A stretch of 5,377 nt of DNA from Clostridiales bacterium (GTDB lineage: Bacteria > Bacillota > Clostridia > Clostridiales > Caloramatoraceae), in NCBI GenBank assembly GCA_026416355.1, contig JAOAFH010000086.1, positions 1 to 5,377 on the forward strand, in the 5' to 3' direction. The notes beneath the pieces were generated by a model. The model saw only the letters and a program-made list of their open reading frames with translations, searched no databases and was not told the DNA's origin. How positions within the stretch are numbered: position 1 is the stretch's first letter; every line of letters starts with the position of its first letter. This document shows positions 1-5,377 of this stretch, in pieces. A program made the translations under genes and the position numbers.

Positions 1-52
1 AAGGTCCTACCATTATTGGTCCAATAATATCAAAGGAGCTGTATCCACTCAT
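1..52 (-). CDS. sdaAB: L-serine dehydratase, iron-sulfur-dependent, beta subunit (5' end only)
   Basis: Only the first 17 codons are inside the window; the gene runs off the left edge. Reading leftward from an ATG at 52-50 gives MSGYSSFDIIGPIMVGP. From memory of the family, this matches the highly conserved start of the beta chain of two-subunit bacterial L-serine dehydratase, where FDIIGPxMxGP is followed by SSSHT; that continuation falls outside the window. The enzyme deaminates L-serine to pyruvate and ammonia in the cytoplasm using a 4Fe-4S cluster; the beta chain pairs with an alpha chain (SdaAA) usually encoded next to it. A Shine-Dalgarno AAAGGAAG (58-65) sits 5 bases before the ATG and supports this start. 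A promoter candidate lies at 96-124. The call rests on a short but distinctive motif. A single-chain serine dehydratase would start similarly and cannot be excluded. Confidence 0.82.
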   Translation of the reverse strand, partial: MSGYSSFDIIGPIMVGP

Positions 53-95
53 AATATCTTCCTTTCTCTATAAATTCGACAATATTTTCACTTTA

Positions 96-124
96 ATTTT
101 ATCATTTTATTAATATTTAAACAA
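96..124 (-). promoter_or_regulatory. Candidate vegetative promoter for the serine dehydratase gene
   Basis: On the minus strand, TTGTTT (119-124) is separated by 17 bases from TAAAAT (96-101). The -10 box is preceded by TGA, giving an extended -10 (TGATAAAAT, 96-104), which would compensate for the weak -35 (3 of 6 matches). Transcription would start near base 89, leaving a leader of about 37 bases before the ATG at 52. This is pattern matching in very AT-rich DNA, so the exact boxes are tentative. Confidence 0.5.
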
Positions 125-191
125 TAGCATTTTTTATATCAGCTTATATTTTTAAATGCAGAATTATTTCACAAAATTCCATTTTATTTTA

Positions 192-221
192 TTAACAATT
201 ATATCCATAGATTAATATAAT
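192..221 (+). promoter_or_regulatory. Candidate vegetative promoter for the small 96-residue protein gene
   Basis: TTAACA (192-197, 5 of 6 matches to the SigA -35 consensus) is separated by 18 bases from a perfect TATAAT (216-221). Transcription would begin near 228, about 25 bases before the ATG at 253, which leaves just enough room for the Shine-Dalgarno at 241-246. It points away from the leftward serine dehydratase promoter, so the 53-252 spacer is a divergent promoter region. AT-rich background makes chance matches possible. Confidence 0.5.
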
Positions 222-252
222 AATACTGTAATTTAATAACGGAGGGAATTTT

Positions 253-543
253 ATGATAATGCCCAATATGGTGCCAATTTTGATTGATATTGAAGATGAT
301 GATGATGAAAGAGGTCCTCAAGGACCTGGTCCACAACCTGGAAACCCTAATAAGCCGCCTCAAGGTGGTCCACAGCAATGGCCACAACCAGGAAACTTCA
401 ATGAAGTTGATAGGATACTAAATAAAATTGAGAAAAATAATCCTGAAATTTTTCAATTACTAAGGTTATATAATATGCCTTATCCTGTTGCTAGAAGATT
501 AGTTAGGAGAATAATTAGGCTTACATTAGATTATCAGAAATAA
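253..543 (+). CDS. Small hypothetical protein, acidic / Pro-Gly-Gln-rich / basic helical C-terminus
   Basis: I do not recognise this 96-residue protein. It is probably a real gene: GGAGGG (241-246) sits 7 bases (counted from GGAGG) before the ATG, a good promoter lies upstream, tandem stops (TAA TAG) end it, and a strong terminator follows. Three zones are visible. Residues 1-20 start hydrophobic (MIMPNMVPIL) and turn acidic (EDDDDE, 14-19). Residues 21-48 are almost all Gly, Pro, Gln and Asn, with PQPGN occurring twice (27-31 and 44-48), and are surely disordered. Residues 50-96 look helical, with Arg at 81, 82, 85, 86 and 89 spaced to form a basic amphipathic face. There is no clear signal peptide, transmembrane segment, Cys, or His. 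The in-frame ATG at 259 is less likely because it lies too far from the ribosome binding site. Roles such as a spore or surface-associated protein, a nucleic-acid or membrane binder, or a precursor peptide are all unproven. Confidence 0.75.
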   Translation: MIMPNMVPILIDIEDDDDERGPQGPGPQPGNPNKPPQGGPQQWPQPGNFNEVDRILNKIEKNNPEIFQLLRLYNMPYPVARRLVRRIIRLTLDYQK

Positions 544-586
544 TAGCATAGGATAGGTGCTGTGCACCTATCCTATGCTATTATTT
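538..586. terminator. Bidirectional terminator palindrome between converging genes
   Basis: Arms 538-560 and 564-586 are perfect reverse complements (23 bp) around a TGT loop at 561-563. The core arm is GCATAGGATAGGTGC (546-560). Each core arm is followed on its own strand by a T-rich tail, TATTATTT, so an RNA hairpin with a U-rich tail forms in either direction. It should end both the small rightward gene and the leftward tldD-tldE unit. Unusually, the outer ends of the arms contain the final Lys codon and stop codon (AAATAA) of both genes. The T tails are interrupted by A, so efficiency may be moderate despite the long stem. Confidence 0.88.
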
Positions 587-1927
587 ACCTGAAACATTAA
601 GCTCTTTTATTATAATGCTTGGGCTACCGTGGCTTCCTATTCCACCTGGTACCCCTAGTTCAAAGTCAGATAATACTTCTTCTGCATCCTCTAATAGTTT
701 GTAAAAATTTCCTGCTACTGTTATTTGTTCAACAGGTCTTGTTATTTTTCCATCTTCTATTAAATATCCCTCTGCTGCAAGAGAAAAATCTCCTGAAACA
801 GGATTGGCCCCTGAATGTAGTCCTTGAAGACTTGTAATTATAAGTGCCTTTGTTTCTCTTTTTATTGCATCTTCATAGCTTAAACTTCCTTTTTGAATAT
901 ACATGTTGGTTGGTGAAACAACTACAGGTGATTTATAGCTTGGTTTAAATCCATTTCCTGTTGATTTAACACCCTCCTTTTTAGCTCTCTTTATATCAAA
1001 AAGGAATGTTTTTAATACTCCATCTTTTATAACTTCCTTAGTATATGTCTCTACTCCTTCATCATCAAATGAGCAGCTTGAAGGTGCATCCTTTAAAAAT
1101 GGATCATCTAGTATTGTTATTTTATCTGATGCTATTTTAGTGTTTAATTTACCCTTTAGTAATGAATATCCCTTTTGAACAGCATCAGATGAGAAAATTG
1201 ATGAAAATGTTGCAAGTAGGCTAGCTGCTGCATCACGTCTTAAAATAACCCTATATTTTCCTGATTCTACTGTTTGTGCTCCTAGGGAGTTTATAGCTTC
1301 ATCACAAGCTTCATTTACTATTTTTTTAAAATCTATGTTATTATAGTTGCTTGTAACCTTAAACCTACTACCGCTTTTAACATCTTCACCATCCTTTGCA
1401 ACCACAGAAAGGTATGCAATACACAACCCACTTTCTTCCTCTACATTTAATCCCCTTGTGTTAACTATCTTTCTCTTTCCTTTTCCTGTTTCAACAAGAC
1501 AGTAATTAACTGAATCTATCTTTGAATCTCTCGTTTTAGCTAACTCTTCCATTTTCATTGCATCATCTATTTTCTTTTTTGTATCAACATCAACATTCAC
1601 TTCTGTTTCTAGCTCTCTATAGTTTCCGCCTGCATAGAATTCTGGTAGTACATCTGTTTCTGTATCAAGTGCGTTATCCTTTGCATTTTTAATCAAAAAT
1701 TCTATGTCCTCTTCATCAAACTTTTCTGAATAGGCATAGCCTATTTTTCCATCATATATTCCTCTTAATGATATTCCTCTATAATTTGTTACACTATATC
1801 TATCTACATCTTGATTGTATATGTTAACCTCAAAACTGTCTGAATCTACATAATAGACTTCCATATCTTGAAAACCAGCTTCTCTACCCCTTTTGAAAAG
1901 CTCATCTATAAATCTATTTAACTCCAT
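581..1927 (-). CDS. tldE: TldE/PmbA-type subunit of the TldD/TldE metallopeptidase
   Basis: This 448-residue protein matches the usual length of TldE/PmbA (about 450). It has the family's C-terminal signature: SGANPVSGDFSLAAEGYLI followed by DGKITRPV (372-399), then a Gly-rich end (GVPGGIGSHGSP, 425-436). It lacks the HExxxH zinc motif, as expected for the non-catalytic partner. In characterised bacteria TldE pairs with TldD to form a cytoplasmic protease with an internal chamber that degrades unfolded or flexible peptides; in E. coli it removes the microcin B17 leader and degrades the antitoxin CcdA. The gene is second in a two-gene unit, 11 bases after tldD. Its Shine-Dalgarno AGGAGGTGAT overlaps the tldD stop codon, so translation is probably coupled and the two subunits made in similar amounts. 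The ATG at 1927 is 7 bases from GGAGG. The stop codon lies inside the terminator palindrome. No adjacent peptide-modifying enzyme suggests a dedicated substrate. Confidence 0.93.
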   Translation of the reverse strand: MELNRFIDELFKRGREAGFQDMEVYYVDSDSFEVNIYNQDVDRYSVTNYRGISLRGIYDGKIGYAYSEKFDEEDIEFLIKNAKDNALDTETDVLPEFYAGGNYRELETEVNVDVDTKKKIDDAMKMEELAKTRDSKIDSVNYCLVETGKGKRKIVNTRGLNVEEESGLCIAYLSVVAKDGEDVKSGSRFKVTSNYNNIDFKKIVNEACDEAINSLGAQTVESGKYRVILRRDAAASLLATFSSIFSSDAVQKGYSLLKGKLNTKIASDKITILDDPFLKDAPSSCSFDDEGVETYTKEVIKDGVLKTFLFDIKRAKKEGVKSTGNGFKPSYKSPVVVSPTNMYIQKGSLSYEDAIKRETKALIITSLQGLHSGANPVSGDFSLAAEGYLIEDGKITRPVEQITVAGNFYKLLEDAEEVLSDFELGVPGGIGSHGSPSIIIKELNVSGK

Positions 1928-1930
1928 AAA

Positions 1931-1940
1931 ATCACCTCCT
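1931..1940 (-). promoter_or_regulatory. tldE ribosome binding site overlapping the tldD stop codon
   Basis: The minus strand reads TAGGAGGTGATTTTATG. TAG (1939-1941) is the tldD stop, and its last two bases begin a ten-base AGGAGGTGAT that is fully complementary to the usual 16S rRNA 3' end. Ribosomes finishing tldD are therefore placed directly on the tldE initiation site, a layout that favours translational coupling. Confidence 0.85.
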
Positions 1941-3321
1941 ACTTTCTTCCACCAACTGTAATTTTCTTGACTCTAATCATAGGTTGACCTACATTTGCTG
2001 GAACACTTCCACTTACAGAACCACACATTCCTTGTCCTAATGCCAAATTATTTCCAACCATATCTATGTCTAAAAGAACCTGTGAACCTTTTCCTATTAG
2101 TGTTGCTCCTCTAACTGGTCTATCTATCTTTCCATCTTTAATTAAATATGCTTCATTTACTGCAAAGTTGAATTCACCTGTAACTGGGTTTACAGAACCT
2201 CCACCCATATACTTTGCATAAAGACCATATTCAGTTGATTTAATTATTTCATCTGGTGTACTATTACCAGGTGCTATAAATGTATTGGTCATTCTAGATG
2301 TTGGTGCATACTTATAGCTTTCACGTCTACTACTTCCTGTAGGTGCCATATTCATTCTTCTTCCATTTAATTTATCTATCATATATCCCTTTAATATACC
2401 ATTTTCTATTAAAACGTTTCTTTGGGTTGGGTTTCCTTCATCATCTATATTCGAAGAACCCCATTCATTTTTTAATGTACCATCATCTATAGCCGTTACA
2501 ACATCTGAGGCAATTTTCTCTCCTATTTTATTGGCAAAAACAGAGTGTCCCTTTGCAACAGACGTTGCCTCTAATGAATGTCCACAAGCCTCATGGAATA
2601 TAACTCCACCAAATCCATTATCAATTACAACTGGCATAACTCCTGATGGGCAAAGGTCTGCATGCAACATTGTAACTGCAATCCTTGCTGCTTCCCTTGC
2701 ATGCCATTCTATATCTACATTATCAAAAAACTCAAATCCCATAGACCTTCCTGGACCAAAAAATCCTGTTTGATTTTCATTTCCATCTGATGCTACAGCT
2801 TCTATGGCCATTCTAGTTTTAACTCTTCTATCTTCTGCAAATAGGCCCTCTGAATTAACTATTAAAACTCTTTTGTCATTATCTAAATATCTTACTGAAA
2901 CTTGTTTTATTTCATTACTATAATTTTTAGCAACACTATATGCTTCCTTGACCTTTGCAACCTTTTTAGAAATATTAACTTCCCCTGGATAATAAATTAT
3001 TGGATGATTATTTGTATAGTCAAGCTTTACAAAATCCTTACTTTCTATTTTATTTAATCCTGAAATTGCATAGGACGCATCTTTTGCAATTTTAAGTAGT
3101 CCTTCCCTTGATAAGTCATTTGTGTATGCATATACACTCTTAAATCCTGAAAAAATTCTAACACCTGCTCCAAAATCTTTTCCTGATAAAACACTTTCCA
3201 CTTTATTATCTGTCATCAATGCCGTACTTATATCATTTTGTTCTATGTATATTTCAGCAAAATCTCCACCTGTCTTTAATGCTTCATTTAACACTTCCTG
3301 CAATATTGATTTTTCAATCAT
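1939..3321 (-). CDS. tldD: TldD-type zinc metallopeptidase catalytic subunit
   Basis: With the ATG at 3321 the product has 460 residues, close to the family norm of about 480. The catalytic zinc motif HExxxH is present as HEACGH (243-248), in the typical setting FGGVIFHEACGHSLEA. A Cys that fits the third metal ligand known in TldD occurs in GMCG (Cys433). Other family marks are EGLFAEDRR (158-166), NIDDEG (291-296), MAPTGSSRRESYKYAP (325-340) and VNPVTGEFNFAVNEAYLI (378-395). All key residues are intact, so it should be active. The protein acts in the cytoplasm with TldE, feeding flexible peptides into the active site on TldD. I chose ATG 3321 (MIEKSIL) over an upstream GTG at 3330, because that GTG is part of the Shine-Dalgarno GGGAGGTG; the resulting 8-base spacing is ideal. 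It is first in the tldD-tldE unit, with a promoter candidate at 3374-3402. Confidence 0.95.
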   Translation of the reverse strand: MIEKSILQEVLNEALKTGGDFAEIYIEQNDISTALMTDNKVESVLSGKDFGAGVRIFSGFKSVYAYTNDLSREGLLKIAKDASYAISGLNKIESKDFVKLDYTNNHPIIYYPGEVNISKKVAKVKEAYSVAKNYSNEIKQVSVRYLDNDKRVLIVNSEGLFAEDRRVKTRMAIEAVASDGNENQTGFFGPGRSMGFEFFDNVDIEWHAREAARIAVTMLHADLCPSGVMPVVIDNGFGGVIFHEACGHSLEATSVAKGHSVFANKIGEKIASDVVTAIDDGTLKNEWGSSNIDDEGNPTQRNVLIENGILKGYMIDKLNGRRMNMAPTGSSRRESYKYAPTSRMTNTFIAPGNSTPDEIIKSTEYGLYAKYMGGGSVNPVTGEFNFAVNEAYLIKDGKIDRPVRGATLIGKGSQVLLDIDMVGNNLALGQGMCGSVSGSVPANVGQPMIRVKKITVGGRK

Positions 3322-3327
3322 TTTATA

Positions 3328-3335
3328 CACCTCCC
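3328..3335 (-). promoter_or_regulatory. tldD ribosome binding site that fixes the start at 3321
   Basis: GGGAGGTG on the minus strand lies 8 bases (from GGAGG) before ATG 3321. The final GTG of this site is in frame with the gene and would be called as a start by a longest-ORF rule, adding three residues (MYK). A ribosome cannot sensibly use its own binding site as the start codon, so the shorter form is preferred. Confidence 0.85.
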
Positions 3336-3373
3336 ACTATTATATTATCCTAATTTTTACAGATAATACTATT

Positions 3374-3402
3374 ATATTACCACTTTAATCTTATTTATTC
3401 AA
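3374..3402 (-). promoter_or_regulatory. Candidate promoter for the tldD-tldE unit
   Basis: On the minus strand TTGAAT (3397-3402, 4 of 6) is followed after 17 bases by TAATAT (3374-3379, 4 of 6). A perfect TATAAT overlaps this at 3371-3376 but would give a 20-base spacer from the same -35. A second TATAAT-like box nearer the gene (around 3342-3347) would start transcription almost at the ribosome binding site and is less likely. The terminator to the right makes an independent promoter for this unit necessary, but the exact boxes are uncertain. Confidence 0.4.
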
Positions 3403-3472
3403 CAAATTGCTAAAGAAAGTCTATGCCATTTAAATTAATACCAACAATATTTTATTAATTTGAATTATAAAA

Positions 3473-3553
3473 AGCCCTATAAAAGGATTTTAAATGAAAT
3501 CTTCATGAGCTTAAGCATAATAAAGCAATGTCATTTAAATCCTTCATAGGGCT
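3473..3553 (-). terminator. Long interrupted hairpin, terminator of the kinase gene
   Basis: Minus-strand arms 3531-3553 and 3473-3497 pair over about 23 bp with two small irregularities, starting with AGCCCTAT pairing with ATAGGGCT. The second arm is followed by TTTTTAT (the T run includes the last base of the arm), giving a hairpin plus U run about 45 bases after the kinase stop codon. The loop is long for a terminator, about 33 bases, and contains the palindrome GCTTAAGC (3509-3516). Terminator function for the leftward kinase gene is the simplest reading. The size also allows a small dispersed repeat or a structured small RNA. Confidence 0.68.
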
Positions 3554-3597
3554 AATATTTACCTAACTTTTTTCAACATTATAAAATGAAAAGCCTT

Positions 3598-5256
3598 TTA
3601 TTCAAAACAACTACCTCCTATAAACTCCTTTATAATTGAGTTTTTTGGAATTATATCTTCGTCTTCAACAGACTTAAAGTACTGCAAAAATGATAATAGT
3701 CTCTTTGCTTCTATATATGCAGGACTTTCTTTTTTAATTTGTAGAAGCAATGGTTCTGCATATTTCTTAAGGATACTAACCTCATATACAAGAGTTGAAT
3801 TGAACATAGCATCTGCATCCTCTTGGAAAGGGAAAATATTTTTTTCTTCTCCACGTCTTACACTTGGCCATGTTAATATTGTTGCTTCTGCATCCCTTCC
3901 CCTTGAACGATTGTCTCTAACTATTCTTCTTAATAGTCTTACGTCAGTTGTTGGTATTCTATTGTGATTGTCTATATTTAGTTGTGTAAGGGCACTAATA
4001 TATATTTTAAATTTGTTTTCTCTAGGAATTGCATTAGTTAGCATTTCATTTAATCCATGTATTCCCTCAATTACCAGTATAGAATTTGGTTCCATTTTGT
4101 ATTTATGACCTTTCCATTCCCTTTGACCTTTTATAAAATTAAATGTTGGTATTTCCACTTGCTGTCCATCTAATAACAGAGCAAGGTGCTTATTAAACAG
4201 TTCTAAATCTAGTGCATAAATTGACTCAAAATCATAATCTCCATTTTCATCACGTGGAGTTTTTTCTCTATCTACAAAATAGTCATCAAGAGAAATAGGA
4301 TGAGGTTTTAATCCCAAAACTCTAAGCTGTATTGAAAGTCTCTTTGAAAAAGTAGTTTTACCTGAAGATGATGGTCCTGCAATTAAAACTATTTTTATTT
4401 TATCCTTATTTTCATATATTTTATCTGCAAAATGAGCAATCTTTTTCTCGTGTAGCCCTTCTGCCACTAGTATTATGTCATTCATTTCACCGTCAACTAC
4501 TTTATCATTAAGTGCACCAACATCTGCAACATCAAGAATTTTTGCCCATTCTTCTGTTTCCTTAAATACCTTTGCAAGCTTTGGAACATCCTTAAATTCT
4601 AATAGCTTAGTTGGATCCTCTTCATGTGGATACATTAGCAAAAATCCTGGATCATGGAATTTTAAATCAAATAATTTTAAATATCCTGCCGAAGGAACCA
4701 TCGGGCCATAAAAATAATCATATAAATATCCTAACTTATATAAATTTATATATGGCAAGTCAATATATTTTAATAGTCTTAACTTATCCTGCATGTTATA
4801 GCTTTTAAATATTTTATATGCCTCTTCCTTTTTAACTTTTATTTTTTCAAACTTTTCATCTGCATCTATTATCTCCTGCATTCTCTTTTTTACATTCTCT
4901 ATATCAGATTCTTCTATTTTTCTTGTGTAATGTATTTCTCCATAAAGTGCTTTATTAAGTGAGTGTTCAATTGTAACCTCTGCACCTGCAAATAAATCCT
5001 CTACTGCCTTTATAAATACAAATGTCAAACTTCTAAGATAAGTTTTAACTCCAAGGGTGCTTTTTAGAGTAATTGGTAAAATATTTACATCATAATGAAT
5101 ATGCTTTGTAAGTTCTTGAATTTCTCCATCCACTATGGCAACAACTGGATCTGTTAGTTCTTTGCCTGATTTTAATATGTCAACAATGCTGCTTCCAACA
5201 TTCGCCTTTATTACTTCACCAGTATCTAGTCGCTTAACTGTGATTAATTTCTCCAT
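3598..5256 (-). CDS. Nucleoside (uridine-kinase-like) kinase with TGS and threonyl-tRNA-synthetase-like N-terminus
   Basis: The 552-residue product has three parts. Residues 1-60 resemble a TGS domain. Residues 65-200 resemble the second domain of threonyl-tRNA synthetase: KAVEDLF (84-90), KRMQEI (124-129) and YGPMVP (183-188) line up with remembered synthetase segments. Residues 285-530 form a P-loop kinase of the uridine kinase/phosphoribulokinase family, with Walker A GPSSSGKTT (294-302), DDYF (324-327), PTFNF (370-374), LVIEGIHGLN (394-403) and an Arg-rich segment RRIVRDNRSRGRDA (443-456). Such proteins are annotated in clostridia and Thermotogales as uridine or nucleoside kinases; phosphorylation of a nucleoside with ATP or GTP in the cytoplasm is likely, but the true substrate is not shown by the sequence. 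No aminoacylation motifs are present. The Shine-Dalgarno AAAGGGGGAT (5261-5270) supports ATG 5256. The gene appears to be a single transcription unit, with a promoter at 5286-5314 and a terminator hairpin at 3473-3553. Confidence 0.9.
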   Translation of the reverse strand: MEKLITVKRLDTGEVIKANVGSSIVDILKSGKELTDPVVAIVDGEIQELTKHIHYDVNILPITLKSTLGVKTYLRSLTFVFIKAVEDLFAGAEVTIEHSLNKALYGEIHYTRKIEESDIENVKKRMQEIIDADEKFEKIKVKKEEAYKIFKSYNMQDKLRLLKYIDLPYINLYKLGYLYDYFYGPMVPSAGYLKLFDLKFHDPGFLLMYPHEEDPTKLLEFKDVPKLAKVFKETEEWAKILDVADVGALNDKVVDGEMNDIILVAEGLHEKKIAHFADKIYENKDKIKIVLIAGPSSSGKTTFSKRLSIQLRVLGLKPHPISLDDYFVDREKTPRDENGDYDFESIYALDLELFNKHLALLLDGQQVEIPTFNFIKGQREWKGHKYKMEPNSILVIEGIHGLNEMLTNAIPRENKFKIYISALTQLNIDNHNRIPTTDVRLLRRIVRDNRSRGRDAEATILTWPSVRRGEEKNIFPFQEDADAMFNSTLVYEVSILKKYAEPLLLQIKKESPAYIEAKRLLSFLQYFKSVEDEDIIPKNSIIKEFIGGSCFE

Positions 5257-5285
5257 TGTTATCCCCCTTTGATAGAGTGTAGTTT

Positions 5286-5314
5286 ATTATATGCAGATTT
5301 ATTTTAAATGTTAC
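5286..5314 (-). promoter_or_regulatory. Candidate promoter for the kinase gene
   Basis: A perfect TATAAT on the minus strand (5286-5291) is preceded after 17 bases by GTAACA (5309-5314, 4 of 6 matches to TTGACA). Transcription would begin near 5279, giving a short leader of about 23 bases that still contains the strong Shine-Dalgarno at 5261-5270. The remaining bases to the window edge (5315-5377) are AT-rich and show no gene or terminator that I can support. Confidence 0.48.
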
Positions 5315-5377
5315 TATATCAATTTATTACATTTATTTTATTTTTTTAATATCCTGCTCTATTATTTTTGTAAGATA

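Noticed and set aside
206..214. CATAGATTA resembles the -10 (CATAnnnTA) of sporulation sigma factors SigE/SigK upstream of the small gene.
   Set aside because: No fitting -35 element is found at the required distance, and a much better vegetative promoter (TTAACA, 18 bases, TATAAT) explains the gene. It could matter if the protein proves spore-related, but the sequence does not support it now.
292..309. GAT trinucleotide run in the small gene that could be a phase-variation tract.
   Set aside because: It has only four GAT units, changes would be in frame, and it simply encodes the acidic stretch EDDDDE.
199..387. Open frame on the minus strand covering the start of the small gene.
   Set aside because: It has no ribosome binding site, an unlikely composition, and overlaps the better-supported rightward gene and its promoter.
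2531..2773. Rightward open frame inside tldD (similar ones at 619-837, 3122-3388, 4475-4711 and 4611-4808).
   Set aside because: These are antisense shadows of strongly conserved leftward genes, without convincing ribosome binding sites or protein-like composition.
253..3321. A possible peptide-natural-product (RiPP) cluster: small peptide gene plus TldD/TldE protease.
   Set aside because: No modifying enzyme, transporter or immunity gene is present, the small gene is transcribed against tldDE, and TldD/TldE is common as a housekeeping pair. Kept only as a weak hypothesis for the small protein.
3331..3472. Possible riboswitch or structured leader ahead of tldD.
   Set aside because: Apart from the promoter candidate and the distal hairpin of the neighbouring gene I see no conserved aptamer motif or terminator/antiterminator pair close to the start codon.

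Overview
The window looks like chromosomal DNA from a low-GC Gram-positive anaerobe of the Clostridium type. The evidence is strong AT bias in codons and spacers, purine-rich Shine-Dalgarno sites (AGGAGGTGAT, GGGAGGTG, AAAGGGGGAT), A/T-rich third codon positions, and gene families with the look of clostridial proteins. No phage, insertion sequence, CRISPR, rRNA or tRNA is visible. The species cannot be fixed from sequence reading alone.

Layout from left to right. Bases 1-52 hold the first 17 codons of a leftward gene that I read as the beta subunit of iron-sulfur L-serine dehydratase (sdaAB). A 200-base divergent spacer carries a leftward promoter for it and a rightward promoter for a small gene at 253-543. 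That gene encodes an unrecognised 96-residue protein with an acidic stretch, a Pro/Gly/Gln-rich linker and a basic helical C-terminus. It runs head-on into a leftward pair, tldD (start corrected to 3321, end 1939) and tldE/pmbA (1927-581), the two halves of the TldD/TldE metallopeptidase. A 23-bp perfect palindrome (538-586) separates the converging genes. Its outer ends contain the last Lys codon and the stop codon of both genes, and it should act as a bidirectional terminator.

Bases 3322-3597 are non-coding. They hold a promoter for tldD-tldE and a long imperfect hairpin that ends the next gene upstream. That gene (5256-3598, leftward) encodes a 552-residue protein with a TGS-like N-terminus, a threonyl-tRNA-synthetase-like second domain and a C-terminal P-loop kinase domain of the uridine kinase/phosphoribulokinase family. 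Its own promoter candidate and ribosome binding site lie in 5257-5314; 5315-5377 shows nothing further.

Functionally this is mostly a housekeeping neighbourhood: serine catabolism, peptide processing and a nucleoside-kinase-like enzyme, in separate transcription units. Only tldD and tldE are clearly co-translated. The least ordinary points are the unknown small protein facing the tldDE pair, the shared stop-codon palindrome, and a synthetase-like domain in the kinase that has apparently lost all four metal-ligand positions. No complete new system is evident.
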